A stretch of DNA of 64,000 nt from Pelistega sp. GTDB lineage: Bacteria > Pseudomonadota > Gammaproteobacteria > Burkholderiales > Burkholderiaceae_B. Both the position numbers and the translations under genes were made by a program. Shown one piece after another: positions 55,001 through 62,090 of this stretch; the first letter of the stretch is position 1; every line of letters starts with the position of its first letter. Location: the NCBI GenBank assembly GCA_030538255.1, contig JAUNUI010000005.1, positions 62,001-126,000 of the forward strand. Direction: 5' to 3'. A model generated the notes under the pieces. The model did no database searches and was not told the origin of the DNA. It saw nothing but the letters and a program-made list of their open reading frames with translations.

Positions 55001-57420
55001 GCGTGACGACGGGCAACACGACCATCAACAACGACGGCCTGACCATCGTGGGCGGCCCGAGCGTGACGACAGCAGGCATCAATGCCAACAACACCGTGAT
55101 CACCAATGTGGCTGCTGGTTCGGCTGACAGTGATGCGGTGAACGTGAGCCAGCTGAAGGCGGTGAATGAGGTGGCCAACAAGGGCTGGAACCTGACGACC
55201 AACGCGGATGTGGCAACCAGCAGTAACGTGGCACCGGGTGCGACGGTGGATCTGGACAACACGGATGGCAACATCGTGATTGGGCAGACGAAAAACAACG
55301 TGACGTTTGACCTGGCGAATAAGGTGACCATTGGGGCATCGGGCGGGGTGACCACGGGTAACCCTGTAACCATTGATGGCACGGCAGGCACGGTGGGCGG
55401 ACTGACGAACAAGACGTTTGATCCGACCAATATTGTCAGCGGCCAGGCGGCGACGGAAGATCAACTGCAGGCGCTGGCGACGAGCCCGCTGACGTTTGCG
55501 GGCGACAGTGGCACGAATGTGACGCGCAAGCTGGGCGAGACGCTGAATGTGCAGGGTGGCGTCACCGATGCGACCAAGCTGACCGATGGCAACATTGGCG
55601 TGGTGGCTGATGGCACCGACACATTGACGGTGAAGTTAGCGAAAGACTTGGTGGGTCTGAGCAGTATTTCACTCAGCGATGCCGCAGGTAATACCCATGT
55701 ATTGAATGCTACAGGTAATACGATTACGGATGCAGCAGGCAACACCAGTACCTCAACCGCTACAGGTGATGTGTTTAAAGACATCGCGGGTAATCAAACC
55801 AATGTAGGTCCTGCAGGCATGAAAGTGACTGACGGTACTAACACAGCAGTCTACGATGCTAAGGGTTTCCGCTTCACAGACACCACAGGTGGTACAACGA
55901 TTACTAATGCCCCAAGCATTAGCATTACGGGTATTAATGCAGGTAATCAGCAAATCACTAACCTGGCGAGTGCTGGTGATATCACCAATATCGCCAACCA
56001 GTACAATGCGGTCAATGCAGGTGACGTGAACAAAGCGTTTACTAACCTTGTAGACACTGGCTTGAAGTTCGGCGCCAATACAGGTGAGGTGTACACGGCT
56101 AAATTAGGCAGTACCGTGAATATCAAGGGTGCTGATGCCAATACAGATTGGACTAAGTTTGATGCCGGTCAAAACATCATGACCCAAGTTGATAATACGG
56201 GACTGGTGCGTGTGGCCTTGGCGAAAGATCTGAACGTGAATACGGTGACGATTGGTGCGACTGGCAGCAGCACGACCTTAAGTAGTTCATCGAATGGTCT
56301 AGATGTTGGCGGTAGCAAAATTACCAATGTGGCCGCTGGTGAAGTTTCAGCAACGTCAAGCGATGCGATTAATGGTAGCCAACTATTTGCTGTACAGGAA
56401 AACATCACTAAGCTAGATGATTTTGCTGTGAAATATGACAGTAATGCCGATGGTACAGTCAATCGTAATAGCGTGACCTTGGGTGGCACTCAGTCGACCG
56501 CCACTAAGGATGCAACAACAGGCCTTATCACCACAACGGGTGGTACGAGCTTGAATAACGTTGCATCGGCTGGTGATATTACGGATGTTGCTAATGCCAA
56601 TAAAGCGGTTAACGCTGGCGACCTCAATAATCAAGTGGTGAACTTGAAAAATGAGATCACCAATATTGGAGTAGCGGCGAGAACGGAAGTTGTGGCAGGT
56701 GAGAACATCACCGTGACCAGTGCAACAGGTGCAAATGGCCAATCAATTTACACAGTCGCTACGGCAAAAGATGTGAAATTTGATAGTGTCACTGCTGATG
56801 ATGGTAAGGGTAATACGACTACCCTGAACTCTAGCGGTACCAGTGTGAAAAATGCTGCAGGTGATACGGCTAACTATGGTGCAAACGGTACGAAATTGAC
56901 AGATAATTCTGGCAATCAAACGACGGTTTCTGCCTCAGGTATGACTGTAACCGATGGTACACACTCTGCTGTTTATGATGCTAAAGGTATCCATTTCACG
57001 AATAGTGCTGGTACGACAATCAATAATGCGCCGAGTGTTACTCAAGCGGGTGTTGATGGTGGTGGTCAGCGCATTACGAATGTGGGTAATGCTGTTAATC
57101 CAACAGATGCTGTTAACTTAGGTCAGTTAAATGCCGCCATGAACAATAACTTAGGTGCTGTTCATAGCCGCATTAATACGGTTGCTAAAGACGCATTTGC
57201 TGGTGCTGCATCAGCTATGGCTTCAGCAGGTTTACCTCAAGCTTATATGCCAGGTAAGAGTATGGTAGCTATTGCGGGTTCAACCTTCAAGAACCAATCT
57301 GCAGTTGCCTTGGGTATCTCAAGTATTACTGATAACGGTAAGTGGGTTATCAAAGGTACCGTAAATAGCAACTCACGTGGTGATGTAGGTGCCACGATTG
57401 GTACTGGCTATCAATGGTAA
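46045..57420 (+). CDS. Giant trimeric autotransporter adhesin (YadA/Hia-like)
   Basis: A 3791-residue surface adhesin (type Vc secretion). The start is set by the extended signal peptide region, which begins MNKTYRSIYNESLGAWVAVSE; a TTG 21 bases earlier is not needed. The signal peptide ends near ESVLAAC. The passenger has five long YadA-like heads built of about 14-residue SIAIG..A repeats; the first opens with HFYSVKGDG and the other four with [HR]YYSVN. Neck motifs of DAVNVAQL type separate the segments. A collagen-like Gly-rich patch lies at about 54556-54760 and stalk coiled coils follow. The last 100 residues form the YadA anchor (GQLNAAMNNNLGAVHSRI to GTGYQW, with the terminal aromatic residue needed for outer-membrane assembly). 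No frameshift was seen, so it is likely functional. Parts of the stalk are GC-rich and repeated. Confidence 0.95.
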   Translation: MNKTYRSIYNESLGAWVAVSEITTARGKRNQSSVVDAVQPHTSTFSTRKGGFTASIISTALIPMIGILSLLSVPESVLAACTFSTTGGGSSNVTVTASGTDDNASCMQALTASVVSGNLHFYSVKGDGTTTQGNFLNDGATGVNSIAIGPNAQSVGGSSVAIGDGAKALGSSVIAIGKGAAPSSSTSLPNDSIAIGSNAAATATLQPTARSFNNVAIGQSAGQNVGGDTNIAMGYKAGSNLINNTEDPQNKGNVAFAQWNIAIGDGAGSGLSAKGPAVYDDVTGVLKSMPAAHSNIAIGKSAGNEVVGFRNTAIGAAAGSKVEGLANVALGFGAGSIVKGNTNLGIMGGSNVEGGSNIGIVGGNEVTGDGNVGIGSLSGTKVVGLNNIALGAGTGAGRNVTGSGNTTIGNATGGNLKGSNNTIIGSDTGHNVDGGQNTILGSGSGLNLKGGANVAIGVSANSGATSNHSVALGYAPKAGERSVALGPRATASGQDAIAIGSTGANPAGNLTGPLASGRYAIAMGTSTQATGVKSISIGYGNMVNGNSSGAIGDPSVINGANSYSVGNNNAVGKSSSNVFVLGNDVQIGATASAAPNNTKYDIMEYTVVEGADTSGAVALGNATGVSVKSGVALGENSVASVDLGQVGLNTKTGAASTDTSATWKATKSAISIGADITPGGAFEQTRQITGLAAGTRLTDAVNVAQLDAATTHYYSVNDGGTPGGNYSNNEATGKYSLAAGVDARARAEGSIAIGKSAFVRGGIDRNNSIAIGNSANAEHTGSIAIGDGAKTVNGHSVAIGYKAEATAPISVAIGAAKTMAMNSIAIGANPTASQFYPGSGNLWAATTQADGSLAMGNQALVQSAAPGGQAIGRGATVLGTNGIESGGALALGQSAVASGLGAVALGGSYALTAGATLPRDNAALATAKHSLAISAGASVHKGSDGSIAIGEGATVGEGGLVTTKLADGQEAPIAVQDSTKMSTNSVAIGRGAKITEGNNSVAIGQSAKTSANNALAIGVRATVTGMDSLALGSDVTATGLNNIALGKGVTTAGADSIALGTNAKAGTVLNNNAIAIGKGAVAQGQQAISIGTGNRVEANNAGAFGDPNTVNLGADGSYVVGNNNSVSSANTFVLGNDVTIGAGLNGAVALGNKTGVSTLGGVALGENSVASVAAGVAGYDPKTGAASTDMTATWQATRSAISIGTDTTAGGAFEQTRQLTGLAAGTRLTDAVNVAQLDAATTHYYSVNDVGVQGGNYSNDGAKGENSLAAGVNALAIGDNDIVIGNGAGSDRDATKKVHGNSVMIGLQAGSGSEGEENIYSGTATGEGAVGSYNAALGFNTASFIQGTANSALGQEALTQSAGDNNIGLGRAAGALVEGSNNIAIGRAAGTGVVPDADPSEPLWVSSEGLKFDNAISVGNNAQARKDNALAIGANSSVSVVDGVAVGSTSVANRASSQVGYVPTSADATAIVATTKGALGSVSVGSADATRQIINVAAGTADSDAVNVAQLKALNDAVVAGQTHYYSVNSTDTTAGTNYLNDGATGLNALAAGYKAKAEGQNATAVGTSALAQTERSTAIGDATEATGLYATALGYGSKASGREAFAAGHNASASNTNATAIGVSAEASGSTSIAIGQVAKATGSASNAQGYMATASGGRAIAIGAQSGATAGRAVALGSTSQATVADGVALGSSSVADRASNGVGYVPAGADATAIAATTKGALGSVSVGTVNATRQIINVAAGTADSDAVNVSQLKAVDATANKGWNLTTNADATTSSNVAPGATVDLDNTDGNIVIGQTNNNVTFDLAKDLTGLNSIELSDADGNTTQVGGNGITITPADTSKAPVSLTSNGLDNGGNPITHVAAGKALTDAVNVSQLNQTVDANKTRYYSVNSTNQNPGSNYLNDGATGIDAMAAGVRTSAAGAAATAVGAGASAAAQGSVALGNQAQAVTRSIAIGDGARAGRTEADIFPNYATILNPATKVAFASEQELRDYYNDPVNQKNENPVYRAVTGHNFNIAIGDNAVADGGRNISIGLEAGKGTLDNWNVANVYIGEYAGQNAKRDFSVAIGSNAGALTPALQALQNETFLGKDPAGASPSIYIGKNAGQNNVAFSTIAIGENAGANNQDRYHIGNVFLGDGAGHNSSSQVVGRDGLYVVRADGSNANPGSPIIPGANTAIGPQAFRGAKGSGNVAVGRYAMQNAEGGANTVLGENAALNMKGDANVAVGTSAGWRTMSSRAVSVGNFARAEGTTSIAMGNNSLAGKIGAPTAVLNDIAIGNTSIADGGASVALGKRTKAGAESAVAIGSNAEATGMGAIALGGATGVVTTLDPNTSAGGGLGANTDTSIANAQAKASGAHSMAIGTAATASGINAVAMGKGAQSTATSAVAIGDIAQATGDKSIAIGYDAIATGSVATGASARASHGGSAFGDGAVATYLGGTMTAGTVAGTAVGQNAKADVSGATALGTSSSTTVAHGVALGSSSVADRASNLAGYVPMGVDATAVAATTKGDLGSVSVGTADATRQIINVAAGTEDSDAVNVAQLKSVSDVANTGFNLTTSASAGTVSGTTLEQVGPGETVTVDAGKNIAITQAGNKVTVATSDTPEFTSVKLGDATNNTTLTSTANGLDVGGDKITNVAAGDLNDASTDAVNGSQLFATNQQVATNTTNIQTNADNIAKGINFGDGVTSNKFALGDTINVKGDANVTSTTTTDGVQLALANTINVGDATTGKPVTIDGTAGTVSGLTNITFDPSATYTGGVAATQEQLKSVSDVANTGFNLTTSASAGTVSGTTLEQVGPGETVTVDAGKNIAITQAGNKVTVALDDNLTVGGPGKDGAAGKDGTIGVNGADGKTGVALNGKDGTIGLTGPAGANGISPTATIGVKDGAPGLNGAPGTTTTRIVYEKPDGSTEEVATLNDGLKFAGDSGPNVARKLNETLNVQGGVTDATKLTDGNIGVVADGTDTLTVKLAKDLTGLNSVTTGNTTINNDGLTIVGGPSVTTAGINANNTVITNVAAGSADSDAVNVSQLKAVNEVANKGWNLTTNADVATSSNVAPGATVDLDNTDGNIVIGQTKNNVTFDLANKVTIGASGGVTTGNPVTIDGTAGTVGGLTNKTFDPTNIVSGQAATEDQLQALATSPLTFAGDSGTNVTRKLGETLNVQGGVTDATKLTDGNIGVVADGTDTLTVKLAKDLVGLSSISLSDAAGNTHVLNATGNTITDAAGNTSTSTATGDVFKDIAGNQTNVGPAGMKVTDGTNTAVYDAKGFRFTDTTGGTTITNAPSISITGINAGNQQITNLASAGDITNIANQYNAVNAGDVNKAFTNLVDTGLKFGANTGEVYTAKLGSTVNIKGADANTDWTKFDAGQNIMTQVDNTGLVRVALAKDLNVNTVTIGATGSSTTLSSSSNGLDVGGSKITNVAAGEVSATSSDAINGSQLFAVQENITKLDDFAVKYDSNADGTVNRNSVTLGGTQSTATKDATTGLITTTGGTSLNNVASAGDITDVANANKAVNAGDLNNQVVNLKNEITNIGVAARTEVVAGENITVTSATGANGQSIYTVATAKDVKFDSVTADDGKGNTTTLNSSGTSVKNAAGDTANYGANGTKLTDNSGNQTTVSASGMTVTDGTHSAVYDAKGIHFTNSAGTTINNAPSVTQAGVDGGGQRITNVGNAVNPTDAVNLGQLNAAMNNNLGAVHSRINTVAKDAFAGAASAMASAGLPQAYMPGKSMVAIAGSTFKNQSAVALGISSITDNGKWVIKGTVNSNSRGDVGATIGTGYQW
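47880..48190 (+). repeat. Adhesin head-neck repeat, copy 1
   Basis: The block from GGTGCTGTTGCCCTCGG through the neck (GATGCGGTGAACGTGGCG) to the next head opening recurs at about 49480-49790 with moderate divergence. It encodes the end of one head, the neck and the start of the next head, so whole heads appear to have been duplicated. Confidence 0.7.
49480..49790 (+). repeat. Adhesin head-neck repeat, copy 2
   Basis: Counterpart of 47880-48190, offset by about 1600 bases and in frame. The most similar part is the neck around DAVNVAQLDAATTHYYSVND. Confidence 0.7.
51265..51475 (+). repeat. Adhesin stalk repeat A, copy 1
   Basis: About 210 bases closely matching 55105-55315, exactly 3840 bases (1280 codons) downstream. 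It encodes the neck DAVNVSQLKAV and the segment NKGWNLTTNAD. Within the head region it is a GC-rich island. Confidence 0.8.
53689..53862 (+). repeat. Adhesin stalk repeat B, copy 1 (exact)
   Basis: 174 bases that I read as identical to 54361-54534, 672 bases (224 codons) downstream. It encodes QLKSVSDVANTGFNL and the following beta segment up to NKVTVA. Confidence 0.9.
54361..54534 (+). repeat. Adhesin stalk repeat B, copy 2 (exact)
   Basis: Identical to 53689-53862. Exact identity at DNA level points to a recent duplication or gene conversion. Confidence 0.9.
54826..54987 (+). repeat. Adhesin stalk repeat C, copy 1
   Basis: About 160 bases nearly identical to 55489-55650 (offset 663, in frame). 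It encodes the segment that contains LNVQGGVTDATKLTDGNIGV. Confidence 0.8.
55105..55315 (+). repeat. Adhesin stalk repeat A, copy 2
   Basis: Counterpart of 51265-51475. The two differ at scattered positions, mostly near the neck. Confidence 0.8.
55489..55650 (+). repeat. Adhesin stalk repeat C, copy 2
   Basis: Counterpart of 54826-54987. Just after it the sequence turns back to the AT-richer composition of the rest of the gene. Confidence 0.8.
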
Positions 57421-57455
57421 TATCTGATCAACTAAAGAGTTAGAGCCGTAAAAAT

Positions 57456-57490
57456 AACGCTCCTTAATCCGATAGGCTTAAGGAGCGTTT
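57456..57490 (+). terminator. Terminator between the adhesin and the DUF218 gene
   Basis: A 12-bp stem AACGCTCCTTAA (57456-57467) and TTAAGGAGCGTT (57478-57489), flanked by A and T runs, so it can serve both converging genes. Confidence 0.8.
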
Positions 57491-57522
57491 TACATGGCAC
57501 CGGCATATGAGGATGAATTAAA

Positions 57523-58281
57523 TTAAACCCAGCCACGCAACCAATAAGTCATCACCCCGAGATACTCTTTAATAATCGAGCGACTTGCTTCAAGTGCGCG
57601 CGCATTCGGAATGTAGACATTCAGATCGCTGCCCTGTGCCACGGTAATCTGTGGCGGATTCGGTGCAGCAATCGGTGATACACCTAATTTATGCATAACC
57701 GCCATGGCACGTGGCATATGTAAGGAAGAAGTGACTAAAAGTACGGACTGTATATGATGCTGATCTAAGAGTTCTTTCACATATACCGCATTTTCTCGAG
57801 TCGTGGTGCTCTTATTTTCAATAATCAGCGCCTCTTTCGGGATGCCGCGATTACGTAAGGCGAAGGCCATGCCATAGGCTTCACTGACATTCCCTTCAAG
57901 TGCCGCACCTGAGAGAATGATCAGTGGGGCTTTATTTAAAAAGTACAAATCATCAGCAGTATCAATCCTTGCATGGCGCTTAGATTGATCATAGGGTTCA
58001 AACCAATTATTACGATTGTTGGCCGTGCTGCCACCGAAGACGACAATGGCCTGAGCATGAGGATACTTATTGGGCGCTTGATAAGGATATTCTTTCTCAA
58101 GATAACCACCGAGCACAATTGAGGTAATCGGCAAGGACCAAAATAGTAACCATAGTAAGCCTGCTGCCATTGTGCTTAGACCTAGCCGGCGCCAACGCAG
58201 AAGCAAGAATACGGCACCTAAGACCACTAGGAAAATGCAGAGGTTTAGCGGGATGATAAGTGAAATAATCTGGCTTTTCAT
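57523..58281 (-). CDS. DUF218 (YdcF/ElyC-like) membrane protein
   Basis: A 252-residue protein with two N-terminal membrane spans (about 5-27 and 36-58) and a DUF218 domain facing the periplasm. The domain motifs AIVVFGGS, NKSTTTRENAVY and LLVTSSLHMPRA are present. ElyC-type members affect cell envelope and peptidoglycan integrity through lipid carrier metabolism; YdcF-type members bind a nucleotide cofactor. Which applies here is not clear. It lies 21 bases downstream of the glycosyltransferase gene on the same strand, consistent with an envelope role. Confidence 0.85.
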   Translation of the reverse strand: MKSQIISLIIPLNLCIFLVVLGAVFLLLRWRRLGLSTMAAGLLWLLFWSLPITSIVLGGYLEKEYPYQAPNKYPHAQAIVVFGGSTANNRNNWFEPYDQSKRHARIDTADDLYFLNKAPLIILSGAALEGNVSEAYGMAFALRNRGIPKEALIIENKSTTTRENAVYVKELLDQHHIQSVLLVTSSLHMPRAMAVMHKLGVSPIAAPNPPQITVAQGSDLNVYIPNARALEASRSIIKEYLGVMTYWLRGWV

Positions 58282-58302
58282 GGGAGAGTATCAATTAGAT
58301 AA

Positions 58303-59250
58303 TTAGCAAGAGGATTCTACCAGTTCAAACACCTCATCAAAACTTGGCCAAGCATCCATCTTGCCCGCAATAATTGCATGACTTGACCAGGGACCTGTGC
58401 GTTGCGGATCCGTGACGCCGACTAAGGTGATTTGTTTTTTAGCGCTAATAGCCGCCAGATGTGAAACACCAGAGTCATTACAAACCACCACTTGTGCATG
58501 CCCTAATAAGGCGACAAAGGTGCCAAGACTAATCGGTGGTAAAAGTGTCGCCGTTGGTGCATTCAATAAGGCCATATCTTTTTCATTAGGCGGTGGGGCC
58601 ATCACAACTAGGTGGCCTTTTTCCTGTAAGGTTCTCGTGAGAAGATTAAAATGTGGCCAGACTTTGTTGCGACCCTTGTGCTTACCAATCGCTGTCGGTG
58701 CTATCAGAATAAAAGGCTTACCCTTAAAGTCTTGAATAATAGCTAAAGCTTGTTTCTGATGCGCGGCACTTAAGCTTAGGTTTAAAGTAGTGGCTGGTTG
58801 TTCTGGACAATCGAATCCCCAGGCTAGCAGGGCACGACGGGTTAAATAATACCAAGACTCGACAGCATGGCAGTGTTCTAAGGGTTTATGAAAGGGCCAT
58901 TTAAGTAAAAGACTGCGCCCATCATCACGATAACCTGCGCATGGCAATCCTGCTAAGCGAAAACTCAGTGCGCTGGTCAATGAGTCAGGTAATAAGAGTC
59001 CAACGGATTTCCCTTGGCTAGGGTGATCTTTACGATGTTGTTTCACTCGCTGACGATCTTCACGCCACTGGCCCGTTAAGGGGATGAAATCCATCTTGGG
59101 GAATGCCTGTAAAAGGTCTTGTGCCCAAGGCTTAGCGCAGATGACCAGTTCACAACCCGTGGCACTTAATGCCTCAAGTGAGGGGAGGCTCATACAAACA
59201 TCACCCACCCAATTAGGGAGTCGTACATAAATTCGGCTAATAGTGCTCAT
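58303..59250 (-). CDS. Glycosyltransferase family 9, lipopolysaccharide heptosyltransferase-like
   Basis: A 315-residue GT-B enzyme of family 9. It opens with IYVRLPNWVGDVCMSLPSLEAL, the nucleotide-sugar transferase opening typical of heptosyltransferase II (WaaF). The C-terminal half has FILIAPTAIGKHKGRNKVWP and VVCNDSGVSHLAAI, the donor-binding region with the family Asp-Ser-Gly-x-x-His element. It probably adds heptose to the inner core on the cytoplasmic face. WaaF enzymes are usually somewhat longer (near 350), so the acceptor is not certain. It is divergent from msbA, the exporter of the finished core-lipid A, and cotranscribed with the DUF218 gene. Confidence 0.82.
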   Translation of the reverse strand: MSTISRIYVRLPNWVGDVCMSLPSLEALSATGCELVICAKPWAQDLLQAFPKMDFIPLTGQWREDRQRVKQHRKDHPSQGKSVGLLLPDSLTSALSFRLAGLPCAGYRDDGRSLLLKWPFHKPLEHCHAVESWYYLTRRALLAWGFDCPEQPATTLNLSLSAAHQKQALAIIQDFKGKPFILIAPTAIGKHKGRNKVWPHFNLLTRTLQEKGHLVVMAPPPNEKDMALLNAPTATLLPPISLGTFVALLGHAQVVVCNDSGVSHLAAISAKKQITLVGVTDPQRTGPWSSHAIIAGKMDAWPSFDEVFELVESSC

Positions 59251-59543
59251 AGGTTACTTAACAGATTGTTCCTAAAATTATCATTGTGCTTTGTTATTAA
59301 CGCATTCTCGAGCCTATGCTAAGGATGGATGTGCTCGAATCCATGGTGATCGCGCTTGGCGTTAATCTATATCTGCTCATATTGTACTCAAATTGCTTAG
59401 TTGTAAAAAGGCATATCCGTCTCATCATCTGATATACCTTGACACAGCTTATTATCATTAAATTGTGACTTTACACCGAATCGCAAGAGAAACCATTAAA
59501 ATTAAGCCTTGTTATTCGAAAAATATTTAGTAGAGAGTATTCC

Positions 59544-61343
59544 TTGGCTTTATTTAAAAAGAAATCCGCAGCAGATGAAGAGAGCATGCGTTCAGTTGAC
59601 CCTAAATTATGGTTGCGACTGTATGAGCGAGTAGGTTCTTATTGGAAATATTTACTGATTTCCTTCTTCTTCACCATGATTGCGGCGGCGACACAACCTG
59701 GCTTAGCGTATTTGATGAAACCCTTGTTGGACGAGGGATTTCTGGGCAATCAACCAGAATATGTATGGATGATTCCGGTGGCGATGGTGGTGCTGATTTT
59801 CTTTCGTGGGATTGGTAACTTCGCCGGTGAATACCTGATGGCTTGGGTTGCTAATCATGTGCTCTTAGGTATTCGTCGCGATATGTTTACCAGCCTAATG
59901 CGCTTGCCTGATAGTGAGTTCCAAAAAGGCGACACGGGTCGATTGCTGAATCGCTTTACGGTGGATGCCGGCAATGCCACCTCGACAGCGGCTGAGGTGA
60001 TCACTGTCTTGGTGCGAGAGAGCTTTGTGGTGGTTGCTCTATTTGCCATGTTGCTCTGGCTATCTTGGCAACTGACCTTAATTATTATATTGATATTCCC
60101 GATTTCGATTTTAGTGGCACGCTTCTTTGCGCGTCGCTTGCGCATGATTAATCGTCGAACGATTGATATTAATGCTGAGATGACAGCGGTGGTTAAGGAA
60201 GGCATCGAAGGTCAGCGTGTTATCAAGATGTATGACGGCTTCGCGTATGAATCTGCGCGCTTTGATAAGGCGAATAACACCTTGCGTCGCTACTATATGC
60301 GCAGTGTGGTGGCGGAAGCGGCCATGTCGCCAATCACACAATTTATTATTTCTATCGCTGTCTCCATCATCGTATTTGTCGCCTTGTATCAAGGTAATCA
60401 AGGCTCTTTATCGGTGGGATCCTTCATTTCTTTTATTACGGCTTTGGGGCAAGTATTTGACCCCGTAAAGCGCTTGATTAATATCTGGGCGAAAGCACAG
60501 CAGATGATGATGGCGACTGAAAGCGTGTTCAAACTCATTGATGCGCCTAAGGAAGAGGCGGAAGGTAAGCGTGCGGTGACCATTGATAAAGACTCTACCA
60601 TCGAGTTTCGTGATGTGAGTTTTCGCTTTCCTGGTGCTGAAACTGATACCATTAAGAACTTGAATTTACAAGTCAAGATGGGCGAGACGATTGCTTTTGT
60701 CGGACGCTCAGGAAGTGGTAAGACGACTTTAGTGAATATGTTGCCACGCTTTGTTGACCCGACTGGTGGGCAGATTTTGCTGAATGACGTGGCGCTTAAC
60801 GATTATGATTTAGCCAGTCTGCGTATGCAACAAGCCTTGGTGAGTCAGCATGTGTACTTGTTTGAAGGCACTTTGGCAGAGAATGTGGCCTATGGTATTG
60901 CCGATAATGTCAGTCATGAACGCATTATGCAAGTATTGGAAGCAGCAAATTTACGTGATTTTGTTGAAGGTCTGCCACAAGGACTGGAGACGCAAATTGG
61001 TGAAAATGGCGCCTGGCTCTCAGGCGGTCAGCGGCAACGTATTGCGATTGCACGGGCGCTTTTAAAAGATTCACCGATTCTAATTCTTGATGAAGCCACT
61101 TCAGCACTTGATAATGAGTCAGAGAAACTGGTTCAAAGTTCATTAGAGCGCTTGATGCAAGGACGTACGACCTTCATGATTGCGCACCGCTTATCGACGA
61201 TTCAGAATGCCGATAGGATTCTCGTACTTGATGAGGGCAAGATTATTGAAGAGGGCACACATGAAGAGCTCTTGAAATTAGGGGGTTTGTACTCATCTTT
61301 AGCATTATTGGCACAAAAAACTGATAAAGCGAGTATAAATTAA
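59544..61343 (+). CDS. msbA: Lipid A export ATP-binding/permease MsbA
   Basis: A 599-residue half-transporter with six spans followed by an ABC domain: Walker A GRSGSGKT at 387-394, signature LSGGQRQR beginning at 492, then ILDEATSALD. As a homodimer it flips lipid A-core across the inner membrane. The start given is TTG with GAGAG upstream; the first ATG (MRSVDPKLWLRLYERVG, 59586) is the alternative, and both keep the first span intact. Neighbouring lipopolysaccharide genes support the assignment over a general multidrug exporter. Confidence 0.92.
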   Translation: MALFKKKSAADEESMRSVDPKLWLRLYERVGSYWKYLLISFFFTMIAAATQPGLAYLMKPLLDEGFLGNQPEYVWMIPVAMVVLIFFRGIGNFAGEYLMAWVANHVLLGIRRDMFTSLMRLPDSEFQKGDTGRLLNRFTVDAGNATSTAAEVITVLVRESFVVVALFAMLLWLSWQLTLIIILIFPISILVARFFARRLRMINRRTIDINAEMTAVVKEGIEGQRVIKMYDGFAYESARFDKANNTLRRYYMRSVVAEAAMSPITQFIISIAVSIIVFVALYQGNQGSLSVGSFISFITALGQVFDPVKRLINIWAKAQQMMMATESVFKLIDAPKEEAEGKRAVTIDKDSTIEFRDVSFRFPGAETDTIKNLNLQVKMGETIAFVGRSGSGKTTLVNMLPRFVDPTGGQILLNDVALNDYDLASLRMQQALVSQHVYLFEGTLAENVAYGIADNVSHERIMQVLEAANLRDFVEGLPQGLETQIGENGAWLSGGQRQRIAIARALLKDSPILILDEATSALDNESEKLVQSSLERLMQGRTTFMIAHRLSTIQNADRILVLDEGKIIEEGTHEELLKLGGLYSSLALLAQKTDKASIN

Positions 61344-61521
61344 GTAGCTTAGCTTGTATCCTGACGCGAGTATATATTTAGCTACTAAGTTTATATCTTG
61401 ATGCAAGCTTGGCAATATAAGTGTAAGCAAGAAGTACGAACAGTACCTATCAAGCTTATATTTATGCTCCGATTAAATGTTTTAAGTGCCATCCATAAAC
61501 TAATTATAAAAGGAACTCATT

Positions 61522-61869
61522 ATGACGATTGATGAAAAATGGGGTTATGAACACCCGGAGGTAGTGGGCCCGAATGCCTTGATGTTCTTTACTTGGGATT
61601 TATCCAAGACGATTGAACATGCATTTAAAGATGCAACGGCGGAAACTTTCGAACAGTATATTCCTGTGGCTCAAGATTCAATCGATGCTTTGATGCAGAA
61701 ATATATAGATATAAAAGCCGACCCCGACTCCTTCGATGGTCAGCGTATTACGTTACGTCTCGAACAGACTGACTCGAATCGTGGTTACTTAGTTGCGCTA
61801 CAGACTTCAGAACACTTAGAAAGCAAGATCATTGCGATGCAAGAGCGTGTGAAGGCTGGGCATAGTTAA
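61522..61869 (+). CDS. Conserved-looking small acidic protein of unknown function
   Basis: A soluble 115-residue protein not recognised as any named family. It begins MTIDEKWGYEHPEVVGPN with AAGGA 7 bases upstream, a convincing translation start. It has no signal peptide or membrane span, a mixed alpha/beta look, and is rich in Asp and Glu. A terminator follows, so it forms its own unit 178 bases after msbA; no partner suggests a job. Confidence 0.7.
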   Translation: MTIDEKWGYEHPEVVGPNALMFFTWDLSKTIEHAFKDATAETFEQYIPVAQDSIDALMQKYIDIKADPDSFDGQRITLRLEQTDSNRGYLVALQTSEHLESKIIAMQERVKAGHS

Positions 61870-62002
61870 GCGGTGCGCGAAGCGTTAATTTATTAGCGGT
61901 GTGAGTAGCGTCAAGATTAACACGATTGATGTTGCAGGACATAAGTTTTAACTCTATAAAAGAACCTTCGCGTATTGAGATTTCTAGAGTGGGTTTAGAT
62001 AT

Positions 62003-62048
62003 AAGAGTTGGCTGATGAACAGTGAATCCAGCCAACTCTTTATTTATT
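62003..62048 (+). terminator. Terminator after the small unknown gene
   Basis: A 12-bp perfect stem AAGAGTTGGCTG (62003-62014) and CAGCCAACTCTT (62029-62040), followed by TATTTATT. It also separates the converging rng gene. Confidence 0.85.
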
Positions 62049-62090
62049 AAGTGTAGTGAAAGAAGACGTCTTCAAATTTAGTAGACGCTT

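Noticed and set aside
54330..55430. Long minus-strand open frames (up to about 366 codons) opposite the adhesin
   Set aside because: They mirror the GC-rich, repeated codons of the adhesin stalk. The products are low-complexity, lack a ribosome binding site and share no family features.
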